Made by a program: the position numbers and the translations under genes
Origin: Dastarcus helophoroides
Lineage: Eukaryota > Arthropoda > Insecta > Coleoptera > Bothrideridae
DNA length: 64,000 nucleotides
Reading direction: 5' to 3'
Assembly (NCBI GenBank): GCA_028583605.1
Contig: CM053332.1
Coordinates: 24,060,692 to 24,124,691, forward strand
Part shown: positions 47,701 to 59,700 of the stretch, one piece after another
Layout: each line of letters opens with the position of its first letter
How positions within the stretch are numbered: position 1 is the first letter of the stretch
The notes under the pieces: generated by a model
Databases searched by the model: none
What the model saw: the letters and a program-made list of their open reading frames with translations, nothing else
What the model was told of the DNA's origin: nothing

Positions 47701-50700
47701 CAAAAATAATAACGTAGGAATTAAAGTTGTTGCCAGTTAGAAAAAGAGTTGGGCGCTAAGAGGAAACTTGAACTTAACAAAAACTTAAAAAAATGATGAA
47801 CGAAATCGAAATTTGAAAAAAATTAAAAAAAAGATTTTTCTCCAGCTATTTTGTCAGAATGTTAGAAGAGTTAGACTGTAGAAATGTTTTTAGTATATTT
47901 TTTTTTATATTTTAGTATATTTGTATATAATAGTAATATTAATAGTAAAGTAGTATTGGACCGTGGCTTCTTAGCTCTAATCTAAACGCAAACAAAGAGT
48001 ATAGTTTTAGCAGAAGGATCGCAGCACACCCCCCCCCCCCCCGAAAAAATATCCTGGTTACGGGCCTGGGTGACGATGAACCACCTTCTTAAACAATGTT
48101 ATAATTTTTGGGAAAATTCCTTTCGATAAAGAGTTCCATAGCTTGGAAGTTATATAGAAAGAAGAGTCTCCGTAGTTTTTTTTTTAATTTGCCCGCAAGC
48201 TCCGCCTTAAAGTTCTGCGATTTTCACGATTATTTTTATCCGTTTAGGGAAGCTATTCTTTATTAAAATTTTCTTTGTTAATTTTATAATCGAAATATGA
48301 TGGTAAATATTCCGAAATGAGTTTATAAACGGACTTCTCGAAATCGTCTTACGGATGGTTTTGGTATCGATTTTATCTTCCATGTTGGTTATCTAGACCA
48401 ACGGTTCTCAAATTTTTTTGCTGACGGAACCTTTCTAAGAAATTAAATTTTTAACGGAATCCCAAACTAAAATTAAAACCAATTATACGTCTAATTGCTT
48501 ATTAATAACAGCTTCCTCCTTAATACACGTTTTCATTTTATTATGACCTGAAAGCGGAGGCTTTGCGGAGCACCGGAGCTCCGCGGAGCACACTTTAACT
48601 AACGCTGATCTAGACCATTACAAAAATGCTTTAAAAAAAGAGGTGATTTAACTTAAACGACTAATTGTAATTTTCAAAATTTTGCTTGTTAATGTTGATT
48701 ATTACTAATTTTATTTGATATTTACTTTTAATATAAATTAATGTGTTTTTTTGTCTTTTTTGCTACAGCTCTGTTGGATTCCCTTCTCAAATGCTTGGTA
48801 AACTTGAGCGCCATGTTGGGATGGAGTCAAGGGAAGTTGCAAGCCTCCAATCGGCCGTTGAAACAAATCGTCGTAGGTCTGTGCGAGCTGGTTCACGCTT
48901 TTCACTCCGGAAAAGGTTCGTCGGCTTCGGTCTCGGTTATGGGATTGAGCATAACACGCAATTCGCTCTTAATTTTGAATCATATACTGGCCGAGTTGAA
49001 AAATTCCAACATCAAGGTATACAAGGAGTGACATTTTTTAAATTAATTCGTCAACTCGTACTTGGAATTTCGTTCTAGGAAACCGAAACTACGCGTAGGG
49101 ATGCACACAAGTTTTAAAACATCGATACTGTATTCAGTTGATGTATCGAAAAAATATATCGATATGTTTCAGAAAAAAGCGAAATTTTTGAAGTAGTACT
49201 AATTCCATTTGAAGATAAATTGTAACTGACCAAAGTAAAGATTTTCAAAAAAGGTCGAAATTTTGATAGTCACAATTTCAAAAAGGACAAAATATTGAAA
49301 TAATGTTGAAATTTGAGAAATATCGAAATGTCTAAAAAGAAAGTGGAAATTTTGAACACAATTGGAAAATTTCAAGAGATGTCGTTCAAGAAAATCTCAA
49401 TTTTTTTTACGAAAAAACGAAATTTCCAAAAAAGCCAAATAAAGAGATCTTAAAAATGTCAAAATTTTTAAAAAAGCCACAATTTTAAATAAGAATTTAA
49501 AATTTTGAGAAACTTCGAAAATTGAAAGCAAAAAAGTAAAAAGTTAATTTTGAAACGTTGAAATTTTCCTAAACAAAATCGTGTTTTACAAAAAAAAGAC
49601 GAAATTTCGACTCTTTTTTTTAAAACATCAGTAAAAATTTTGTAAAAATGTCCAAACTTTTGAAAGTCACAATTTAAAAAAAAAGCGAAGTTTTGAGAAA
49701 ATATCAAATTTCGAAAACTTCTGCAGTCGGACTAATTAATTAAAAAAAAAAGAATTCGAAATTTAAAAAAAAAAGAAATTTTCAAAACATTTCAAATTTT
49801 CGAAAAAGTAGGAATTTTAACAGACGAATTTTAAAACGAAATTTCAATAATCAAAATTAGAAAAATATCGATATTTTCATAAAAATCAAAATTTAGAAAA
49901 ATGTAGAAATTTTGAAAAAAATAGTCAAAAAGTTTAAAACCAAATTTTGAAAGAGATTTGAAAATATCCAATTTTCAGAAAAAAGCGAAATTTTTGAAGT
50001 AGTACTAATTCCATTTGAAGATGAATTGTAACTGACCAAAGTAAAGATTTTCAAAAAAGGTCGAAATTTTGATAGTCACAATTTCAAAAAGGACAAAATA
50101 TTGAAATAATGTTGAAACTTGAGAAATATCGAAATGTCTAAAAAGAAAGTGGAAATTTTGAAGACAATTGGAAAATTTCAAGAGATGTCGTTCAAGAAAA
50201 TCTCAAATTTTTTTACAAAAAACCGAAATTTTCAGAAAAGCCAAATAAAGAGATCTTAAAAATGTCAAAATGTTTAAAAAAGCCACAATTTTGAATTTAA
50301 ACTTTTGAGGAACTTCGAAAATTGAAAGCAAAAGGCTAAATTTTGAAACGTTGAAATTTTCCTAGACAAAATCTTGTTTTTCAAAAAAAAGACGAAATTT
50401 CGACTCTTTTTTTTTAAAACGTCAGGGAAAATTTAAAATGCCACATGGCGAGATCTTAAAAATGTCAAAATTTTTAAAAAAGCCACAAATTTGAAAAGGA
50501 AATTTACATTCTGAAGAAATTAAAAGTTGAAATTTCGAAAAATGTTGAAATTTTCATAAAAAATTCCAGATTTTCAAAACAATTCAAAATTAAAAAAAAA
50601 AAACTTGGATTTCTTATAAAAGTCAAAGCAGATTTTGTGAAAAATCTAATTAAAACCAACATTTTAAAAAATGGCTAAATTTGGGAAAAAAAGTTTAAAT

Positions 50701-53700
50701 TTTAAAAATAGTCTTAAATTTAAAAAATATTCGAAATTATGAAGAAATGTCGAAATTTTTGGTGGAACGGACTAGTCCTTGGTTATCTTCAAAAATTGTC
50801 CCCCGAAACCAAGATCTCAAAAAAAAATCAAGTTAAAGTTTTCAAAAAAAGATAAGATTTGTTAAAAAAGTCAATATGTTGCAAAAAATCGACATGAATA
50901 AAGTTCAAATTTTCGAAGTAAATCGAAAACTTAAAAATCAAAGACATTTTTGCAAAATAATCCAAAATTTAACAAGAATCGATTTTAAAAATCCATATTT
51001 TCGGATAAAAGCGAAATAAGAAAATGGAAATTTTTGAAAGTCAAAAATTTTTGAAAGTCAAAATTTTAGAAAATGACGAAATTTCGAAACATGTTAAAAA
51101 GAAACTGTTAAAAGTCGACTTTTTCAAAAAAAATCAATGAGTGATAAAATAAAGAAATTTTTAAAAAAACTTTTAGAAAAATTGAAATATTTGAAAAATA
51201 ATCCGAAGGTAATTAAAATTTTGAAGAAATGTGAAGATTTAAAAATGAAGCATTTTCGGTTAAATTTTCAAAAAAAATGAACAAATGTTTCGACAAGTAA
51301 ATACCTTCGTTGGTTCTTTAGTACTTACTTGTCGGAAAATTTGTTATTATTCGAGTTGGATATACCCAGAGACTAAATAAACTGAACGTAACACGGTAAG
51401 CAGTGAAGCCAGCTGATAGCTTGACGAAAGTCTAGCTCCACTTAGCTCGCAATGCCTTCTTATTATTTGACAGACTTTTGCGAAGATAGTATCGGTTTTT
51501 TTTTAGAAAATGGGGTGTAAATATGGGGAAGTGTCTTGTAGAACATTGTCGAAACCGCAGTGAACCCATTAGTAAAGGAAAATTCGTTTCACTGCAAACT
51601 GACAGCAATCATCACGTGTTTACAGCATTGGCTTAGCAATATTGTACACAGGCGTCGCGTATTCCAAAGTTTCATCTAAATCATTAGAAGCGTTACGCGT
51701 TACGTTTCGTGTTTATAAATTTTACTTCATCTGGCCATGTCCAAGGGTAATGGGATGCAGTCCCCCAGAGTTCCCCACTTTCCCGCGTTTTAAATTCATC
51801 GGTTCACATGTTACGGCATTAAAACGTTCAATCTATTTAGTCTCTGGATATACTGACTAGATCTAACAAGATCGAAACCGGTCTTTGGTTTCCAAACTTC
51901 GAATCTAATAAATGTTCACCCCTATTGGTCTGTGCATTAGTTTCATTCTGAATCTGCGCTATCCTTGCGAACACGCCACTGATTTACGATGATCTGTTGC
52001 AGAGATGGGATGTGCCGTTCATGGAGACTATATCGGAGAAGAATCTCCTTAAAAACTTCCTCGGTTTGTGGTTGAGCCGAGATGTGGTTACGCGAGCGGC
52101 GGTGATGCAGCTTTTCGCCGGCTTAACCACTTCGTCGAGGGCCGCCTTAGACCTAGTAAACGGTAAATGTTCGCGTTTTTTTTTAATAAAATTTCGTAAA
52201 ACGTAACATTGCAGAGTATAAGGACGGCGGACAATGCCTGTGGAAGGTCCTATTTGGCATTCTGTTCGACCACGAGGAGGCCAGCGTGGTCCGGGAGAAC
52301 GCCGCATTAACTTTGGCCAATCTTTCAACGTTCACGATTGAAACGTTGGACAACAGTACGATAATTCAGCCTAATTTCAATCCGGAGGGTGCAACTAAAG
52401 TAGGTTAATATACAAATCTTGATCCCTGAAACCAAAAAAGATTAAAAAATACAACAAAGGTTGCTCTAACGCGTTTCGATAACTAAGCTGTCATTTTCAG
52501 AGAGATACTAAGTTAGTTAACGTTTGTTGTGTTTTTTAATTTTTCTTGGTTTCAGGAGACAAGATTTGTATTCAGTCCGTTCCACCAAAAAAAACTAAAG
52601 TAGGTGTTTCGTTGTAATGAAAATTTCTTAAAATTACACCTTTAAACGCGAACAATGCGCCCCAATTCCGAAATGTATTTGAAATTTTTTAATTTTTCCT
52701 ATTTCGATATTTTGGACGAAGTTTCAAGATTAATTTCCTATTTTTTCTTAACCTCTCTACTCGTACCTTCACCTTTTTTTCGCAATAATTCTCCTATTGC
52801 ATTAAAATTTCTGTTTGCATTTTGTTATTTTTTTGGAAATTCTTTGTCCCAAAATTTGACTTAATTTCATTTTTTTGGAACTTTTGAGTTAATATCGTAA
52901 ATTTCAACTTCGCGGATATTGTAGCTTTTATTCAAAATTTTAAATTTCGTTTCAAAATTTCAACTTTTCTTCGAGATCAACAATCGACATGGAGAGAGCA
53001 AATTTAATTTTATCGAGATAAGTTTCGAGCGTTCAGAATTCGACTTTTTTTGGTAAAATTTTGTTTATATAGTTGGTCTGGTTTAAAATTAAAAATTTTA
53101 AGTTTGATCAGTTTTTAATTTTTCCGTTTTAAAACTTCAATTTTAATATTGAATCTTTAACAATCGAAATTTTCAATGAAAGTTGAATGTCCGCAAAAAA
53201 TTGAAATACAAATCTTGTCCCCTGAAACCAAGAAAGATTAAGAAACACAAGAAAGTTGCTGTTACGCGTTTCGATAGCCAAGCTATCATCTTCAGAGAGA
53301 TACTAAGTTAGTTAACCTTTGTTGTCTTTTTTAATTTTTCTTGGTTTCAGGGGACAAGATTTGTATTCAGTCCGTTCCACCAAAAAAAAAAACTAAAGTA
53401 GGTGTTTCGTTGTAATGAAATTTTCTTAAAATTACTTCTTTAAACGCGAACAAGGCGCCCCAATTCCGAAATGTATTTGAAATTTTTTAATTTTTCCTAT
53501 TTCGATATTTTGGACGAAGTTTCGAGTTTAATTTCCTATTTTTTCTTAACCTCTCTACTCGTACCTTCAACTTTTTTTCTCAATAATTCTCCTATTACAT
53601 TAAAATTTCTGTTTGCATTTTGTTATTTTTTTGGAAATTCTTTGTCCCAAAATTTGACTTAATTTCATTTTTTTGGAACTTTTGAGTTAATATCGTAAAT

Positions 53701-56700
53701 TTCAACTTCGCGGATATTACAGCTTTTATTCAAAATTTCAACTTTTCTTCGAGATCAACAATGGACATGGAGAGAGCAAATTTAATTTTATCGAGACAAG
53801 TTTCGAGCTTTCAGAATTCGACTTTTTTTTGGTAAAATTTTGTTTATATTGCTGGTCTGGTTTAAAAGTTTTAAATTTAAACCTCAAAGTTTGATCAGTT
53901 TTTAATTTTTCTGTTTTAAAACTTCAATTTTAATATTGAATCTTTAACATTCGAAATTTTCAATGAAAGTTGAATGTCCGTAAAAAATTGAAATACAAAT
54001 CTTGTCCCCTGAAACCAAGAAAGATTAAGAAACACAAGAAAGTTGCTGTAACGCCTTTCGACAGCTAAGCTATCATCGTGAAAAAGACACTATCCACATT
54101 TATTTCGTAAGCGTTTCTCTCTGCTGTAACCTGTGGCGGCCTTAGCCATTGCGGGGCTCTGGGCGGATAGATCTTTGCGAGGCCCTTGTTTTTGCGGAAT
54201 TAGTTTTAACATTAAAACACAGAACTTGTCCCCTGAAACCAAGAAAGATTGAAAAACACAACAAAGGTTGCTCTAACGCGTTTCGACAGCCAAGCTGTCA
54301 TCTTCAGAGAGAAACAGAGAGAAAAAGTTTCTCTCTGAAGATGACAGCTTGGCTGTCAAAACGCGTTAGCCAGTAACCTTTGTTGTGTTTTTTAATCTTT
54401 CTTGGTTTCAGGGGAAAAGTTCTGTGTTTCAATTTTTGAAGATATAACCAAGGACCAGTCCGTTCCATAAAAAAAAAAAAGTTTTAACATAAGCGTAGCT
54501 AGAATAGGGCAGGGTAGGGCGCTTGTCTCCTTCTCTCTGGTTCATGCAGTTAAACAAAAATTTATATTCAACTGAGAAGACTTTCTCTAAAAAATGTCCA
54601 TTCGACAAAATTCGTTCTTTTTTTTTGACATTTTAATTGAATGCTCATTTTTTTTAATATTCGGTTTTTCTGGTTTCTTTTAAATTTAAATTTCCGAAAA
54701 TTTCATCTTTCTCAAAAATGTCTTATTCTGGAAATTTTGAGTCGTACTTCAAATAGGGATGTTTTATACTTTTGGAAAACTCCACTTACAGTGAAAGAAT
54801 TTTCTCAAAATTCCAACTTTTTCTGAAAATAACGCCTTTTTTTTTACAAAACGTCACCTTTAAAAATATAATTTTTTTGAATTTTCAATATTTTTTTAGA
54901 TTTTTCGAAAGGTTGGAATTGTTTCCCAAAATTCGTTTTTTTTCTTGAAATTCGTCTCTCTCAAAATTAAACTTTCCCTTGAAAATGTTCACTTTTCTTC
55001 AAGATTTCAACGTTTTTCTTAACATTTCAACGGTATTTTTCAAAAGTCGCTGTTCTTCGAAATCGTCGAAATTTCGATAGTGTTCCAAATTTTTCGAAAG
55101 GTTCGGATTTTATTTTAGATTCAATTTTCTGACTGTTTTCGCAAAGTTCGGCTCTACTTCTAAATTTCAAAGTTAATCTGAAAATTCGATTCCTCAGTTC
55201 ATGTAGTTAAATAAAGATATTTATACTCAACCGGAACGTTTTCCGGTTTTCTTTTTTTTTATCAATTTTTTAAAATTATTCTTACCCTTCCTTGAACGAA
55301 ATCTTGCCTACGCTTACGAGAAATATTATTAATAAATAAATTTAGACTTTTAAAATCGTTTATTGATAATTAAGAAAAATTAAAAAAGATAACAAATTAT
55401 TAATCGTGATAAATTAAGACGCATTAATGTCTTAAACGACTCAGAGATTTGAAATTATGACGGCTGCTCTGATATAAAAACATAACCCGACGATAGTTGG
55501 CAGATGAAATGAATCAATGAAACACGGGAATTCCCCGAATCGGAAACACGAAAAAAAATAAGAGTACTATCAGGTTTTGCTTAGCCCTTGCAATTGGCAG
55601 CACTTGTGGCACCGAAACGCTTCGACTTTATAAATATTTATATTATCTAAGACGAAATCTTTTCAATCTGAAAGAAAGAAACATTCCTTGGAGCGAATGA
55701 GACAGATATCAGCGCAATAACTACCATGCAACAGAGCAGCGAGTCGAGTTTTATAAATCGCTTTATAAAGGAGCGAAATTCAAATGAGCATTAGAATTCG
55801 TACTATTGCGTGAGTGCACGAGGCGCCTGCAAGAGCGGTTGCCCTGCTCGCCACCCCCAAAGGCCGCCCCTGGCTAAACTGATACCAGAATTTTTTATGA
55901 AAACGTGACGAAATTTAAATTTAAAATACTGTTGTCTCGCTGATCTGCTTGCAATATTTAACCTAACAACAGACACTTTTAAACATTATTTCAGAATGTC
56001 GCCTCTAATACGCTTATGGGAATACTAAAAAGCTACGATTTTTTTAAAAATGCGGAAATCATCCTCAAGTGCTTATACACGAACGTTCTATACCCAATCA
56101 ACGAGGAAATGTTGACCAAGGAGCAAAGAGAAATAATGAGTAAGTCGAATTGATGGTGTATTCCGAGATTTATTACGTGTCGAGTTCCCTTGTAGGGCCC
56201 CCGCTCGAGTCGATGTATTCCTTCAGGAGTAATGCCACTTCTTCGGAGCGATCCTGGAGTTCTAGCGGCGACGAAGTCTGCGAAACTTACAACATAACGA
56301 CACCGGCGTTCGTAGCTGCTTTTACCACGATGCTCTTCAATATGGAATACGTCGGATCGGATTTATTCGTGACGCAGCTTCACGACACCGGAATCGTTAA
56401 ATTGCTTTTTAGGTAGCTTCCCCTAACTTGTAGGAGGTTTTATTCCGAATTTGTTCCTTTAGGTGCTTATGCAATCCGGCAATCAGCGTGAGTAACAACA
56501 AAGAGTTGGCTTTATACTGCGACCTCATCGAGATGAATACTGTGATATGTTGCTTTCTTAACAAATTAGTTAGAATGAGTAACGCTTGCATGGGGACCGT
56601 TTTACACACCAAGGACTGCCTCAATGTGTTGCTTTCTCTTTTGAACCCCAAAATTTACGGTAAGACTTCACTTTTTTGAAGTGAAAACTGCTTTGGGCGC

Positions 56701-59700
56701 GCTAAGCGACAGAAAAATATCGAACGTCGAAACGAGAACATCGATGTTTTTGATACGTCGATGTATCGCGTGCATCCCTTCGATGTATCGCGTGCATCCC
56801 TACTGTGTCAAGCACGGGAATTTGCTACCACTCACTGTCTTGTATCCCTTTAAAATCGCACCTTTGAAGGGATCAATCCTATTCCTGCGAGCGTCTTTCA
56901 TAAAAGTATTTATAAAAAAGAGATACGTTGCCAACCGTCCGCCTGGGCTCTAATGTTTCGAAACATTTTGTTATGGTTTAAAAACAAATGTGTCAAAATG
57001 CATAATTAAGCGAGCGTAATTTCCCAAATTTATATTTAAATCAACCTAAATAAAACATCCTACTGTTGTTTCTTAATTTGGGCTTCGATGAGCATGCACC
57101 CCAACAATTCCTTGGTTTTAACGTCGTACAAATTCGATTTTATCTTAAGGTGACCATCCGGTACGGTCTTGTATTTGAATTTGGTGAAGCTGAGCGGATA
57201 TTTCTCCAATTTGTAGTCCCCCTGTAACGAAATATCGTTGAATTTAAGCGCAACACGATGCGAAACCAATCTTACGGGCGGAATGGGGCATTTACCCCTT
57301 TCGATTCCCGCCGCTTCTTGCATGTCGTATCCGAAGTCTCCCATGTAGTTTTTAATGGCTTCGCACCAGGTTTCTTTTATCGTCAGAAGGAACTTCTCCT
57401 TACCGTCTTCGATCGAATAAGCGTCGGCAACGGCCTACGAAACGTTCCGTTTGATACGTCGCGTTGAAAGATTTTTAATTTTACCTGAATGTTGTCGCCC
57501 AGTTCGACTTTGCTGATTAAATTTCCGGATTCGATCACTTGCCCATCGCCTTCTTCTTTCAGTTTGATGTCGTATTTGACCTTGTAGTCAACGTTCGGGT
57601 CGCATTGCTCGAATTTTAAAATGCTCACTTTCGCATTAATCGTCTAAAAAGATGCTACGTTAGGAAAATTGATAAATCTTGTTCCCTGAAAGTTGTTACG
57701 ACAAAAATAGCGGTTTTTTCCGGTTTTCGGTTCAATTCCGGGCGACTCATTTTTTAGTTTTTTAAAAGTTTTTGTTTAAATTGATGTTCTAACAGAATTC
57801 GGGAAATGTTCTCTTTCTTTTTTTAAATATTATAGCATATAACTACTCTGGTAATGCTTAAAATTTGAAAATTATGATTTTTTTTCCCAGAACGAAAACC
57901 GGAACGAAAAAAATAGTGGTTCGATGCCCTCAAATTAAATATGAGTGAATTCACATTCGCTAAAATAAAAGTGACTCAAATTTACAATTAAATTGTATTT
58001 TTAAACAATATTGATTCTTATGTACAGGATATACTTCTTCCAGGATTGGACCGTGTCAAAGAACTACTAAGTGTTGATTCTTATGTATTCAAATTTCAAA
58101 GCTACATTTCCAAATTAATTAATTTTGATATTCGAACAGTACAAATGACAAAAAAAAATAGAGAAAAAGCAGTGAAAAAACTTACACACGATAAAAAAGC
58201 TAAAACGAAAACTAGATACTTCTCCATGATGTGCACTATATTCACTCATGTCTGCATTCGAGCTAATTTATATAAAACTAATACCGCGAACATCGCTATC
58301 ATCATTTGAAAAAATCAATTAAAGACGGTCTTAAATATTTATCGTAATTAGTGTGCGCTGTGTTGCGATTAAAAAAAATCAATGGAAAATGCGTTTATAA
58401 AAACTAAATCCTTATCTAGATTGCAATTACCGATCGACAACAATTGTGTAATAAATTATTTGTCGAAAGAAGTCTACCGTAATACGATTTGTTCAAATTA
58501 ATTTCGCATCTGGCGATGACATTTTTCACATGATTAACCTGATCACGTTATATACTGCTTGGGTTACCATTTTTAGAGACTCAAGGGTCCAAAATAAAAT
58601 AAGATTTTTCCTAAATCTTCCCTCAGTTTAAACAGGAATATTGAAGTTTGGAAGTTTCTGCCATAAACTAATAAATTACAATTCGCATTGTTAATTCAAC
58701 TATATCAGGTAAATAATGAAAGTATCGAAATTCGAAGAAGTATAGGCCTGCTTCGAGCGTTGAAGCTTTAGGCGCTACTTGAAAAACGCGAGTGGATTAA
58801 CTTGAATTTGTTGATGCTAAGTCCGATAGTAGTCTGCTTTCTTTTTTATTGCCTTCGTCACAATCACACAGTGAGGACTTCTGTCACCGAGACTCTTTTT
58901 TCTATAGAACTTGTTACCGAAAGGAATTTTCCCCAAAAATTACAACCTATCCTTGTTTAAGAAGGCGGTTCATCACCATCTATCCTTGCTTCCGCATCCT
59001 ACTCGCAGTGCTTTGAAAGCATAATGTGGTTACCTTTTGCGAGTGAGTTAAATTTAAAAAAAAATCAACATTTTAATTTTAAATACGAATCTGCCGCTGA
59101 TGGCTTAATCGAGAAAATTTTTTTAACATAAAACCGTCGTAATCAAACCGGTGTTATAATTTCAGACACAAATCTGTCCCAACTGATTTACCTAAGGAAC
59201 AAACTATGGGCCGAAATTTTTTACCTTCTAAGCGCCCTCGTCGAGTATTCGGAGGGTCGCGGCAACGCCCCGGAAGCCCTAAACATGCTCATAGACGCGC
59301 TGGACGAATCCGGCAGACGCCCCTTCTTCGAAAGCCTCTGCGAATCCGTCGGTGCCCTCGGCTGTTACGGTAACCTTCAAACCCCTCCCCATCACCAAAA
59401 GTAATCACTTAATTCCAGATTTACAAACTTCGTCCCTCACGCTCTTAACTTGCCTTTTAAGAGTCGAAATTTTGAGCTTCGTTTCGGGGAAATCGAATTC
59501 GTTACGAAACCTCCTCGATAAGACCGTATCGTCTAGGTCGTTCGCCATCGATAACATCGATGAGAATTTGGAGAATATCGAGCCAGAGTTTTCGACGACG
59601 AACGCGCAGAAACAGAAGATGAATCTGTTGGAGAATCTCTATTTTGGTAAATTGAAGAAAAAAGGCGAAATCGAAGTGTCGCAATCTGTGGAATTGATGA

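Noticed and set aside
51958..52002. Upstream extension of rotatin exon 19 (open frame ILANTPLIYDDLLQ)
   Set aside because: It reads plausibly, but an in-frame TGA lies just upstream and there is no AG acceptor; the first usable acceptor is TTGCAG at 52,002. Kept as the least certain exon start.
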